64,000 bases of DNA, taken from contig NC_135246.1 in NCBI RefSeq assembly GCF_947623445.1, forward strand, positions 10,895,856 to 10,959,855, given 5' to 3'. The notes under the pieces are model-generated. The model saw nothing but the letters and a program-made list of their open reading frames with translations. It had not been told where the DNA came from and did no database searches. Numbering within the stretch: position 1 is the stretch's first letter; each line of letters begins with the position of its first letter. A program made the position numbers and the translations under genes. Positions 16,501-28,350 of the stretch are shown in pieces. This DNA comes from Clavelina lepadiformis. Lineage: Eukaryota > Chordata > Ascidiacea > Aplousobranchia > Clavelinidae.

Positions 16501-17220
16501 CAGGCTAATGGATTTATTACAAAATGACCATAGTGGAAGGTGTGGCAGCAGCACACACAAGATTCATTAACGTGCATGCTAATTTACAATAAACAATCAA
16601 AGAATTTGGTTGTTGGAAAGCCAATTTATAATAAATAAAGAATTAATGCTACGGTGGACGCCACTACACCAAAATCTGCGTCTTTGCAAGCATGATGTTT
16701 TGTCGAAATCTGCAATACTTTACAGTTTGGCGAAATGAAAATCGCTATCCAGAATTGATAGTTTCACTTGCCTGTATGCCTTTTTTATATTTTCGTCTGT
16801 AAAGAACGGTCCAACAGATTTTCCTGGGATTTTTCTTGGCCAGAAGAAGGGCTTCGCATTTTGCTGATAGAAGGTTGAAGCATTTGCCATCTATTCTGGC
16901 GTACCTTTTCCCATGTCCTGGGTATATTTTTAACCCACTAAACTGGCACAATTCCGTTCTACAAAAAAAATTGAAATTTTAGCTATTCCATTAACACTGA
17001 GTTAACGTACAGCTTAAAACTATTGCCCGGTATAGGCTATTTTTCAAGGACATTTTTCACCATACTGTATTGTTTAAAAACACAAATTAAATTAACTCGG
17101 TCAAAAAGATTTCCAACCTTGTCACAAAAATACATAGAGCAAATGTATTTGGAAAACTTTTGCCGATTTATTTCGATTTTTAATCTATATAGTCATTTCC
17201 CATATTAGCTCCTACCTCAT
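13577..17220 (-). CDS. RPL24: 60S ribosomal protein L24 (eL24), 4 exons
   Basis: eL24 is a structural protein of the large ribosomal subunit that contributes to the eB13 intersubunit bridge. Read on the - strand, the exons are 17216-17220, 16772-16958, 14680-14816 and 13577-13706, giving 152 residues (vertebrates about 157). The N-terminal L24e domain reads [20 protein letters not shown] and ends [14 protein letters not shown]; the middle reads [14 protein letters not shown] and [17 protein letters not shown]; the tail is lysine/alanine rich, ending [10 protein letters not shown]. Exon 1 supplies only ATG AG, making the first codons MRTELC. This short first coding exon is typical of ribosomal protein genes but hard to prove by eye. 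The second intron starts GC rather than GT (CAG|GCAAGT, a good GC-AG donor). Intron 2 (14817-16771) contains a diverged tandem duplication. The 3' UTR is very short, with the poly(A) signal about 10 bp after the stop. Confidence 0.9.
16153..16755. repeat. Diverged tandem duplication in RPL24 intron 2
   Basis: Two similar segments of roughly 230 bp lie at about 16153-16395 and 16530-16755, offset by about 370 bp. Shared landmarks in order are TAGTGGAA, a GCAC/CACAAG patch, GGTTG.TTG.AAAGC.AA, TAATAAATA, GCTAC.GTG, and a CGTCTTTGCA block followed by TTGT.GAAA.CTGC. They are clearly related but diverged, so the duplication is not recent. They may be decayed transposon copies or a conserved intronic RNA; I did not find convincing C/D or H/ACA boxes. 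Confidence 0.55.
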
Positions 17221-18217
17221 CCTCCTAGAGCTGCGTCAAAAAGAACTGACTGTTCTGAGTCTAAACATAGGATCCCAAAGCGAAATGTTGTGTTTGTGTT
17301 GGTTGTTGAAGAATTTAGGTCAGAATGATTCTTTGGTTTTCTATTTTCATTACACCACTAAAAATCAAGAAAAGTATTAGGTAAAAACAAAATTTAATTA
17401 AATTTCAACTTTAAAACCAACTTTTTTAAAATAAATAAATTTTGTATTTAAAATTTTACTTTGGAGGATCATTGTTTTGTGTTTAACAAAACAAGTTTAA
17501 AGAACTTTAACAAATTACAGTCTTACCAGTTTTTATTACTAGATTTAAAACATTGTAAAAATATTTATACAATGCTTTACAAAAAATGACGATTAAAGAA
17601 AATTTTTGCATTTCAAAGCAATTATGACGTCATTATACTGGGCGCGACAAAATACTGCCCATTAGTGATGAATAATTTTCCAACGAAGCATTGTGTGGTT
17701 ACAAACGATATAGGCTGAATCGCGGGGAAAGGATTAGGCTACTTCGAAGTTGTATATTTGCTGGTATACACAAGAAGTTAATTTTAATTTTTCGATTCGA
17801 TTAATTTTTGGATAAGTTTTCGCACTTATTTTTACAACTTATTTTGTATTTTTCAGCTAGGCTAATTAGGTTTACCAAGCTTAAAAGCTTTGTTGAGTTA
17901 AAGGATAGGGTCATTCTGTTTATAATTACATTTTACTGAGAATCTTATATATATAGGCCTATAGATATGTTTTTATTTGTATGTTAACCTGGCGGTTTGG
18001 ATGAAGCTTTCGATCTGATTCCGATTCCATCTGAAATTTTTAAAGTTGAAAGTTGTTTGCATTCTGTATTTGCCTAAAACTCTTTCCATGCTCTCAACTT
18101 TAACTTCTTTATCTTAAACATCTAAGAAAGATGAGCAAAACACCTTTCATATTATTTTAGACTCTGTTTTTGTAAGAGCAATTCCTAGTTACTGAAAAAG
18201 TACAACTTGCCCAAAAA
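17221..18217. promoter_or_regulatory. Divergent RPL24 / WTAP promoter region
   Basis: About 1 kb separates the divergent start codons of RPL24 (- strand) and WTAP (+ strand), so both promoters must lie here. The sequence is AT rich, with a GC-richer patch GGGCGCGACAAAAT near 17640 that may mark one core promoter. A TAGGCCTA palindrome occurs near 17955. I see no clear TATA box and no other gene. On the RPL24 side, GTTCTTTTT upstream of the ATG is a weak candidate for a pyrimidine-tract start. Confidence 0.4.
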
Positions 18218-21200
18218 ATGGGCGAACATAGTCCTCCACCTTCAAAGAGAACTAGATTTTCCCAAAATGAATTAGCAGATCTAAGCAAGGATGAGTTGGT
18301 CGTGAGTTTTCGGAAGCAGCAAGAATACATAGAGCAACTAGAGGCTAAAGTATCATGCCAAGGAGGTATTCCATTCTCTTATTGGTTGACTCGCCTCGCG
18401 ACTTGGCCTTTGATTGGGATTCATGGCAGTCATCTTTCAAGCATTTTGTCAATAATTAAGCTGTCTACTTAATTACAGATGAAGATACTGAAGAAAAGGA
18501 CAAAAACCATGTTTCAGAATCCAGTCGTCGTGAAAATATTTTAGTGATGCGTCTTGCCAATAAAGAACAAGAAGTGCACGAATATGTGGTAAGTGTGGAC
18601 CTTCACTTCCCGTAGCATTTTCTTGACTGCAACTGCATTGAAGCACGTGTTAAATGGTCGAGGAATATGAAAGTACACTGTGCTTGTCTGAATCGATTGG
18701 TAAATGTGAATGAAAATGACTATTGTATTGTATTTGCAAAACTCAGATGAATTATAAATAGAGAAATTGTTTATGATGCGGTTACTTGCGGTTTATGAAA
18801 TGTTGAGGAACATTGTCACAATAAACCTTGTTTCAGTATTTGTATATACGATGCATTAAAAATAAATGATTTTTAACTTTTATTGATAAACCATCTCATG
18901 TTGGTTGAAATTTTGTCAGGGGATTTTGCGGAAAATGTTATTTATATTTGATGGATGTCTGCAATCTTGTCACAAAACTCTGTTAGTATTTTATCCAAAC
19001 TGTTCTGTAATATGGATAATTTATACCTATCTAAATTTGAATGCTTAAGTTTGTATATTACAACTGAAACAGATGACCAGCAAACCACTTATTATTGGTA
19101 AGCTGTTATTGCTTGTTTTTAGTTGACATACCTACCCCTGTTTTAAAGCAAACTACAGGTGTGAAGTTACCTACTTTTGTTTTAACACTAAATAAAATTA
19201 GTGATCCTTAGGCCAAAATGGGTAAAATGAAAAAAATGTTCAACTTCAAATGATATTTTTGGATGTGATAGTGGCAACAGTGGTTGCCAGCTACAGTTTC
19301 TCTAAAGTGGGCTCGAGCAGCTCCATTTTTTTTGGAAAGAGAATAACAATTCAGTTTACCTAGGAGCATGATGTCAGATTGTTTAATATCATAAACATAA
19401 ATTTCCATTGAACAAGTTTCCTGACCTGGAGTGCGGAACCAGTAGAATGGGAACCATTATGGACTACATAAAATTATGTTTATGTATAATTAATGTATGG
19501 ATCGTTATAGACTGGCATAATATGATAAAAGTTCATGTAACTTGTCTTTGGTGTAGTAGTTTTTTACATCGTTGTATATAACAATTTGCGTTGAATATAT
19601 ATATAGATAATATGTATATATGTATAATAAAAATATGTATATATAGATTGTGTGCCATATATTTATATTGATTGTAGGATCACCATGTAGGATATTTATG
19701 TTTAACTGCTTTATGCTTTTTAAATTATTACTGATTAAGTAATTTTTTGTATTTATATTTACCGATACATACTGCATATTTGAAAGTATTGTAATATAAT
19801 GATTAACTGTTAGTTAATTTATATGTATTTAAATGCCACAACCCAACTAAGGGTCAAAATATTGGTCGCACGGAGGCGATACAAACCGTGAGTGGTGAGT
19901 GAACCACACTACCACTGCTTGTCTGTGTCTGTAGCATAGATACTTTAAAAAAGAGTAGATTGCTGTCTTGAAAATGAACTTAGCAACTTGATGAATAATT
20001 AACTTAGTGAACTTAGAACTTAGCCAAAATCATCCATACAATCATTATTTTTTCATGTTAAAGTACGCAGTTTTAGGCATTGTTTCGTGAGATGTTCACT
20101 TAACTCAGATTTGGGTCGCGTTCAAATTGTGAACTGCTGACTTAATGTATGGAAATATGCTTGTGGTGATCGATGATTTGTCTTTGAATAATGTTATTGT
20201 CATTTTGTTCCAAAAAAAATGTGGTACTGTATATACTACTGTACAACTGGAAGATTGTGTCTGGTTACCAGCTGCTAAATTTCTATCCTATTCTTAAGAA
20301 CAAAAAGTTGTTTTGCCTAAAATTAATAATATACAGTATATTCTATATCAATAATGAATAAGTAACAATTAAAGGAATTTGGTTGAATTGGTTTATTCCT
20401 TGTACAAACCAGGGTTGTTATACTAAGACCTTCTACCAAGGAAATGATGCTAATTAGTTAAAGTCAAGTTTTAAACTCAGTGTTGTATATTTCAGTACCA
20501 AAGTTTTTATTTTCTATTGGGAAATGCCATAAACACAAAGCATCAACATTAAAATTTAAATGTAATAGTTGTATGAAGTATGTCTTAATGTATAAAATAA
20601 ACAGAGTTATCATTGTCCACCCATGCTTTAACCAACACACTTAACAGAAAGACATTGTTAACATGGAATTTTTTACTTCCTAAAAGATCATTTTGACATC
20701 AAAAGCTTCTGCTATATTGTACTTCTCCACACAAATTATACAGTAGTTACTATGTTTTATTGGAAATATCCAGGAAATAATGGCATGTTCTAACATTTAA
20801 AAACTTTAGGGAAACAAAAATTTTTTAATTTGTTAATTGTTTAACAAAGTTTTTCTGGCTATTACATGAGTTTTTCGTTGAAATATGATTGAATAAAGTA
20901 ACCATATATGACATTTTTATATTAAGGTTACAATACTTCAGAATTGCATTTGCCCTTGAGTTTAATATATTGTATGTTGTATATCCCTATCGGTACAATA
21001 CTACTGTCATGGTTCGATTACTCGAGGTTTGGGCATTTTTAGGATTGTTATGAGGTTTTCGATTTCTTGAAACAGTTCTTTTTTTCATACTTGTTTAAGT
21101 ATACCTTTGTCTTAACTTCTCAATTGCAGCTGGGAATTGTTATAAGACCAAAATACATCATTATTTTTTCTTAGTCACCTTTCCTATGAATTAGTTTATA

Positions 21201-23434
21201 GGGGAAAAAGTGCATTAAACCCATCTTATCTGTCATTAGAATGTTATATTTTTTAATATTTGAACTGTATCAGAATCACATTTTTTGTTTGTTTCAAAGT
21301 CGGTATAAATTTTAGAATCGACCTATAGCTCGTACCAAAAAGATATTTCCTCAAATTGCGAAGACCACAAACTTTTGGCAAACCCTTCATGGTATTAAAT
21401 GCGGCTTGTAATGTGTTTTTTGTAACATCACAGGCACAGATCAGCCACATTAGAAAAGCTCAAGAGGATGCAGCCATTATCAGTCTTAGACAAGCTAACC
21501 TTGATCCTGGTGTTAACCTAATTTTTGGAAAGATGCGAGAAGAGCTGCAGCAAACCAAAGACAAGCTGGAACAAGCACAGAGTGAGCTCAGTGCTTGGAA
21601 GTTTACACCAGACAGGTATGCAACATATTTTTTAGGATAAATGAAGATTTATTTTTGAAAAGACTCTTAAGTTAAAGTCTAACGAAATAATTTTTACTGT
21701 GCATGTAAAACTTAGCCAAAATGGCAAAAAGCTTATCTCACGATGCCGGACTTTGATTGCTGAAAATCAAGATCTGGGCAGACAACTTTCACAGGGTAAA
21801 ACAGCTAAGCTGGAGGCAGAACTCGCTTTGCAAAAAAAGTATAGTGAGGAACTTAAAACCAGCCAGGATGGTAATGTATTAAACTTTTAAAATGATGTGA
21901 TACAACAAAAGCAAAGTGATTGTGCTGATTGATTTTTAACTAATATTATTGTACTTATCATCATGAATGAAAATCCCACAGCCCAATTTCTTCAAATTTC
22001 GAAACTTAATTCAAAATTTAAAAGTAAATGGTTTTTTTACTAAATTGAAATATAATTACATTCATCTGTTTAAAACATAATTCCTGACCTTCAAGAGAAT
22101 AGGCCTTTGTTATTGGAAATTTTGGAAGCTTTGAAACACATAAATCTATTTCTATTATAGTGTATTCGTTTCATGTAATTTCGTTTTTAGAGTTAAATGA
22201 ATTTGTCATTCAACTGGACGAGGAAGTTGAAGGAATGGAGAGCACCATCCAGGTTCTCCAGCAGCAGCTTGCTGCCACAAAGCGTGAATGTGAGGATTAC
22301 AAACAGCTCACTGTCAGATATGAAAGAATGTTGTATGACCAAAAGGGTCATGATAAAATTGAGCCTCACTTGAAACGCGAAGCAGATTATGATATGCACG
22401 AAACTGCTAGTCCAAGTAGGAGTGACTCTGAAGAGGATTACGATATCAAAGATGATGAAAATAGAAGAGGTCATGAGAGTAGTTATTCTCTTCAACACCA
22501 GGAAGGTTATGCCAGCAATGATGATGTCATTGATTTACAACCTAACGAGTACTCAGATATTACAGAAAATTTGGTAAGCTCTCCGGGCACACCTGTAGCA
22601 GACTCCCTTCAGCCTGAGTACGTCACCGATCGTTCCCCAGGGACTCCAACTGAAGAGAAATTAGATTACATGGACGACGATACAGGCTCTTGGAATAAAG
22701 ACCAAACTTCTTGTGACGCATGGGATGATAGGACTAACCTGGACTACACAGAATCTGGTAGCGAAGAGGCAGTTGAAGTGGAAGAAGAGCAGCAAGAGGT
22801 CGTATCCATTCACTCGGACTCCGAAGAGGATAGTGATAACATCAAAGCCCATATATCTGTAGTTAATCCAGTTCATAACAACCACAGAAATGATACTACA
22901 GAAGATGATGGTGATCTAGATGGGGAAATATTGGCTTATACCTCAAAGAAAAGTTGTAATACGAAGACTGCCGCTATAGTCATATCACCAACATCTGATT
23001 CTTCTAAAGAGTTGAACCAAAATGTCTTCAATTTGATCAATGAGCAAGTGACCGCCAATCAAACTAGTCCCTTAGATGGTATGCAAGCACCAAAGGCCCA
23101 AGTGTTGTCTGATTATTGCAATAATGCCCCTGCGGAGTCTCTCTCAATGCCAGATGAAAAACCTCACAGACCTGGTACAATGCCATCAACAAAGCAATCT
23201 GCAGTATCCATAGATTGGAATGGAGGTAATGTTCAGCATACATGCTCTTCACGGCAAGAGCTCGACAGCAAATCAAATGCAACGTTAACTACACAAGTTA
23301 TGTTGCAAACACCAGCTACTAGTGAACCAGCGTCTAAATCTTGTGCTGGTGATATCTTGAATAATAATCACTCTTTGGGAGTGAATTCGCAAAATGGGAT
23401 TGAAGAAAATGCATTAATTGAAAAATTGGAGTAA
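18218..23434 (+). CDS. WTAP: WTAP (Wilms tumour 1-associating protein / Fl(2)d homologue), 5 exons
   Basis: WTAP is the regulatory core of the nuclear m6A methyltransferase complex, placing METTL3/METTL14 in nuclear speckles and affecting splicing. Exons are 18218-18365, 18479-18588, 21434-21615, 21716-21870 and 22191-23434, giving 612 residues with closed phases. The N-terminal half is the conserved coiled coil: RRENILVMRLANKEQEV, QTKDKLEQAQSELSAWKFTPD, LGRQLSQGK, LEAELALQKKYSEELK, and FVIQLDEEVEGMESTIQVLQ. After about residue 240 the protein becomes acidic, serine rich and low in similarity. That tail makes it much longer than human WTAP (about 396). Intron 2 is 2.8 kb, far longer than the others. 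ATG 18218 has AAAA before it and matches the family N-terminus (PPPSKRTRFS then a DELV motif). AATAAA at 23797-23802 is a likely poly(A) signal. Confidence 0.94.
18589..21433 (+). other. Long WTAP intron 2
   Basis: This 2.8-kb intron is AT rich. It includes a TATATG/TATATA low-complexity stretch at about 19595-19660. No second gene or recognisable transposon was found on either strand. Short open frames, for example 19505-19777 on the - strand, are low complexity and unsupported. Confidence 0.5.
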
Positions 23435-23891
23435 AAACTTTGAGTAATGGCATCTTTAGTGTACATTAGCAAGATCTCTACAGATTTCACAATTACTAGT
23501 GGTTGAATATGTATGTAATCTTGTAACGTTGGTCAGGTCGAAATCTTTATGGCTGCCAACCTTGTTTTAAATGATCGTTTTTAAATACCTTTCACCTATT
23601 TTCAAGCAAGGAAGGTCTGTTTTCCAATGTTCAAAGTTACATACATTATTCAGTCTGTTTTTATAAACTTGAGCTGTCTGAAAAGCAGTAATTATGTCAC
23701 TTCATAAACAGCAATGTTAAACTTACAAAAATTTCAAACCCTTTCATTTCATTCGTTTGATTTTCTTTAATAACTGATGAAAATGCAATGGTGAAGAATA
23801 AATTTTTATGATAAAATGATGCCTGCTACTGAAAATCAGCAAGGTTTGTCTACCAGTGTCCCTAGTAGACCGAGATGGTATTGCAGAGTTC

Positions 23892-25016
23892 TTAGATGTA
23901 TCCTCTAACAATAAGACAGTTGTTTATGGTCAATGTCAAGTGCATTAACTTATGCAGCAACAAATCGATTTGTGTTTCATCGGGGATTGACGAGAACTCC
24001 TCTGTAGCATCAATGCTATCAGGAAAGTTGCTGTAAGTAGCTCTTTCAAATTCCGGCTTTGATGTACCTGCTTGCTGTGGTACTGTTTGGGGTGGTGAGG
24101 CGCCACAAATCTGTTAACGTTTTGTAGTGTTACCGACGCGAATTATCCAGTAAGTCGACTATAAACTTTAAAACTACACATAATAACTAGCATTAATAGC
24201 CTAGCTTGCAAATTATAGCAGCATAACGTAACTAAAATCGCCTAAGTCAGGAGCTTCTCTTCTTGACCATCCAATGTGTTGCTACACATGCTCGCGATAC
24301 TGAAAATGCCGCTAAGGCGAAATAGGCCTACATGTCTAGGATCCAATTATAATAAATCAGTTACCAGATCCGTAAACTACTTCTGCTGACAGTGAGAGTC
24401 GAGTGCTCATATTAATTCCATGAAGAAAGAGGAATAGCAGGGAACATAATATAGAAATGATTACAGTACAATGAATGAATGCCACACCTGTTACGCTGTT
24501 AAATAAGCTATACATAAATTTGTACCACTTGTGAGAAAAAAAGAGTGTTTGTAGAAAATAAAAACTCCAATGATTGCAGTTTTTGCAGAGAGCAAATGCA
24601 ATCGCACACAATACATGCCGGTCTTATCAAACAATAACACTGTTCCTGTTCTTACCTCATAAAATCCCCTCTCCTGGTTTTGGACAAGGTTTTCGATATT
24701 GAGGCAGAACGCCCGAACTTCGTAGCCAATCCTAGATTTTAGCGTTTCACCTACACAGGCGTTTTTGACAGAGTCAGAATAAATTAACGTTAATAGTATT
24801 AACGACTACTTGTAAAAACTAGGCCTATAGGCAACAAGTTACAAAAGTTAGTGACGCGCAGTATTAACTCTTTACTTTCTCTAGGCTAGCTTTATAAGTC
24901 TTGGCTTATAAGTTACCCATCTGGCGCAGTTGGAGATTGGTGGTCCCATAACAAGTTTCCGCACCCTTCTTGCGCTTTCTGCCTACGTTATTAACACTTC
25001 CCATCGTGGAACTCAT
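23892..25016 (-). CDS. Unrecognised small protein gene, 137 residues, 3 exons
   Basis: Read on the - strand, exons at 24917-25016, 24656-24750 and 23892-24110 join with canonical GT-AG introns and closed phase to give 137 residues. The start is MSSTMGSVNNVGRKRKKG, with a basic patch that could act as a nuclear localisation signal. A helical central part follows (ETLKSRIGYEVRAFCLNIEN, then LVQNQERGFYE), then a proline/glutamine-rich linker, an acidic stretch, and a leucine-rich end DLLLHKLMHLTLTINNC. I do not recognise the family. Size and helical content would fit a small subunit of a larger complex, but that is a guess. The gene is tail to tail with WTAP (457 bp between stop codons). The regular splice sites make a real gene likely even though none of its exons is long. 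Confidence 0.7.
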
Positions 25017-25570
25017 TGTTTGCTTACAAAATAAGAAATATTTTAGAATTGCATCTATATATTTAACCGCTAGGACTAAACGGTCATATGCAATAACAAC
25101 GTCGCTTTCGATCAGTTATGACATCACAAATATTTCTTTGTTTTTTTATTTCTAGGATTCCCTTTAGTTTTAAAATATAACTTGCACCTAAACTTGTCTA
25201 CCAAAGCGTCCCTTGAAACTAATAAACCAGGACTGGTCAAAGTGAGATACACATATAACAAATGAGGTCTGGACATGAAAATAAGAACGACCAGGAAACA
25301 AAAGAAGAATACTACGTTGTGTTTGTATTTTTAGTCGAAACAATACTGCAAACCAGGAGAAAGCGATCAAAGTTTTTGAAAAAAAGAATACGATATTTGC
25401 ATGTTCTTAAGTTTGGTCTCTCTTTGGTCCAAAATGGCGTACTAATTAAGGGATCGAAATGCCCAAAATCGGAATCTCTGCCCTAAAAGTAAGACAAAAA
25501 TAAGGACGCAAGTGAAAATAAGGACGTTTCTTAGAAATACGGACAACAAATATTTTCTAAGACAAAGGGT
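25017..25570. other. Gene-free region upstream of the 137-residue gene
   Basis: The promoter of the - strand gene at 23892-25016 should lie here. The sequence is AT rich, and the short open frames at 25188-25486 overlap each other on both strands with no family resemblance. Nothing else is recognised before the minisatellite at 25571. Confidence 0.4.
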
Positions 25571-25795
25571 GGTCGAACGATTCAACCCACGGACGATTCA
25601 ACCCCGGATGATTCAACCTGCGGACGATTCAACCTAGGACCATTCAACCTAGGACGATTCAACCCCGGATGATTCAACCCGCGGATGATTCAACCCCCGG
25701 ACGATTCAACCCGCGGACGATTCAACCCGCGGACGATTCAACCCACGGACCTTTCAACCCACGGACGATTCAACCCACGGACCTTTCACGTACTT
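25571..25795 (+). repeat. 15-16 bp minisatellite (ATTCAACCC unit)
   Basis: About 14 tandem copies of a unit close to GGACGATTCAACCCGC are present. Variants differ in the linker between ATTCAACC and the next GGA (CAC, CC, TGC, TA, CGC). The last units change to GGACCTTTCAACCCAC. The same core also occurs at about 26507-26535, 54354-54377 and 56768-56790. Confidence 0.9.
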
Positions 25796-25901
25796 ATGGC
25801 TTAGGTTAATACGGTACGATTGCAAAGGTACCATAACCGTTAACCACGATGTACAGGCCTATTCAGGATGGCCTAGACGCCCTACAGTCTAGACTCTAGA
25901 C

Positions 25902-26416
25902 CAGGGGTGGCCAGACCTGCTTCATGCTCGAGCCGCATATAACAAATTCCAGTTTTAAAAGGGCCACAACACAAACACAATAAAAAACACGAATTTGTTC
26001 ACTCACAACGAAGTGTAACCATTGATAACCACTAGTGCTGTGTGGTGATACTATGAGTCTCCACCTGGGCTTCACCAACTAACTCTTGTTGCAATTATTA
26101 GTATAACAGTAACCAAGACTTAAAACTAGGTCAGCCCTGACGTACAGATTCAATCTGACAGTTTACTTAACTACAGTGTACAAGTTCGCACACTTCTGTA
26201 CAATAATGTACTTTTTGGAGTGTAATTTGATTATTACTAACGATGAGTCCATTGTTACTACGTGTGATAGAACGCATTGTTTCATAATCTGATCAAACAA
26301 CTCTTCTAGACCGGGAAAATGCATGTCTAATTCAACAATGCTAATTCATTAAAGAGCCGCAATCAAAGGCTCAAAGAGCCGCATGCGGCTCGAGAGCCGC
26401 AGTTTGGCCACCCCTG
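25902..26416. mobile_element. hAT (Buster-like) non-autonomous element
   Basis: This 515-bp element starts CAGGGGTGGCCAGACC and ends GTTTGGCCACCCCTG. It is flanked by perfect 8-bp copies of CTCTAGAC at 25894-25901 and 26417-26424. Subterminal GAGCCGC motifs recur near both ends (AGAGCCGCATGCGGCTCG on the right). It has no transposase. It has inserted into the middle of the fold-back element and so is younger than it. The target octamer is the same as that of the element at 310-610. Confidence 0.88.
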
Positions 26417-26775
26417 CTCTAGACTGTCCAATATTAAGCTTACAATTGGCTACAAAGTAACTTGGTAAAAGCCTAAGCCATGTGAAAGTACGTGAAAGGT
26501 CAGTGGGTTGAATCGTCCGCGGGTTGAATCGTAACGGGTGAACCTTGAAAATAAGGACAAATCACAGAAATAAGGACGGTATGACAACCCTGGGCTGCCA
26601 CTATTTCACTGGAAATATTTATGCGTTTGAAGCCATTTTTCACAGTTTCTTGTTAACCTAACTGAGACGTTTTAACATAGTAACCTAAATGTACCTTCTG
26701 TTCTAAATCTAACACCATTAAAACCTGAAATAATTAAATTCAACTTTTGGCATGCCCTTTCTCCTAAACTACAGT

Positions 26776-26838
26776 AGCCTAACTGCCTCTCTTTAACAGC
26801 AGGCTGCGGGACCTACTTCCGTTGAAATAGTTACTCTG
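26776..26838. repeat. Dispersed repeat, copy 1
   Basis: This segment aligns with 28351-28417 in direct orientation. Shared blocks are CCTAACTGC, TTTAACA.CA.GCTGCG.GACCTAC and GTTGAAATAGTTACT (GTAAAATAGTCACT in copy 2). It is an unnamed, diverged dispersed repeat with no coding signal. Confidence 0.5.
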
Positions 26839-28350
26839 TTTGCTTTTTTTTGTCAAAAGCACAGTGGGGACAAAAATACTCAAGCCAGTTGTAATTAGCA
26901 TTTGCAAGCCAGTGTGGAGGAGGGGTCAGGCGTACCAATTGGCCCGGGCCTACGACTTTTAATGAAGTCTATTGTTTGCAAATCACACTTATCGACTCAC
27001 TTTTTGATAAAGGGAGCAAGTAGAATTAATACAAAGGTTAAAAGGTATTCCACAAAAAATCTGATTTTTTGTGCTTTTATCGATTACATTCCAACAACGG
27101 CATTGCTAAGCATCTGTTTGTGCCCATGTGGGCACTAGGCATGTGTTCTTGTATCCATCTAAATTTCTAAACTGTCAATCTACAGTAGATATATACCGTA
27201 TATATTTTGATAATACTGACACGTTATAAGAAGGTTCTTGTAACAAAATGTTGGGAAAAATTTACAGTATTAACATATAGCCAAACAAGTTTAGTGTTCA
27301 ACTAGGAAACATTTAGGTATTTAATTTTTCACACAATTTAACTTACGCTATAGGATAAATGCGTTGTGCATGAACAATATCTGCATAGTTTGTAAATTTA
27401 ACAACTAGCTGTTTATGAATTAGTATTTGGTAATTACAAGCATATAAGTTACAATTTTTTTAGTGGCCTAAATTTACACTTTGGCCACTGCAATGCGCCA
27501 TATGGCGGACAATCAACAAACTGAAAAAAATGGCAAAGCCCGGAAGCTTAAAGCGCGCCAGGTGTTAATTATACAGTGTACAGTGGTGCTATTACGATGG
27601 CCACTAAACCCAATAAATGCTTACATTGACAAAAATGATTTTTAACTGAAACAAAACAAAAAAAACATACACACACCATAACAAAACCACAGAAAATCAA
27701 TAATAAGAACGAAAAAAGGGGGAATAAAGAGGACATACTTGCGGAAGTGCACATGATTGGCTAAAATAGAAACCCACCAAAAGAAACACCATCCTAGGGA
27801 TCAGTATCCCTTGTCTGTGGCCAGCGTGAGGGCACGGTGTCAGGGCCGTCAGGTGCACATAACGCATGACAATAAATATCATATTTTAAAATGGCATACC
27901 TCAACGTTCCCAAGAACACAATTCCATGTACAAATATCAAAGGCTCAATAAATCTAAAACAATAAGCTTGTATAATGTTACCATGGCAAAATAACAGGCA
28001 TTATAATGCTTTTGTTGCTATGCCCAAAGAACATTTTTGTTGGTGAAAGTTATAGTGGGTTTATAAAACTGCAATATAGTTATGCTTGTAGTTAGGCCTA
28101 ATGCAATAAGCCTATTACCTTTTTTGAGTCCAGAAAATGTGAAATGTAGAATGCTGAATTTTCTGGGTAGTTGAATTTGTTTGTCTATGAAAACGAACGT
28201 ATACTGTGACAGCAAACGCCACACAGTTGGCCGTCTCCTATCCCGCATTCATCACATTTTTGTGTATTGATAGTCGATTTGCGTAAATCTAACTCAAATA
28301 AAACCAATATCTAAGATCAACTATTGCATACCCATTCTTCTAACGGTTAG

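Larger units (their letters stand above)
25571..26548. mobile_element. Fold-back-like element with minisatellite arms
   Basis: The left arm (25571-25795) is about 14 imperfect copies of a 15-16 bp unit, GGACGATTCAACCCGC, followed by CCTTTCACGTACTT and ATGGCTTAGG. The right end (about 26470-26548) carries the same sequence inverted: GCCTAAGCCATG, AAGTACGTGAAAGG, then GGGTTGAATCGTCCGCGGG. So the two ends form an inverted repeat whose left copy has an expanded tandem array. Its middle is interrupted by an hAT element (25902-26416). No coding frame is present. Fold-back elements and some non-autonomous DNA transposons are built this way; the superfamily is unknown. Confidence 0.65.
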
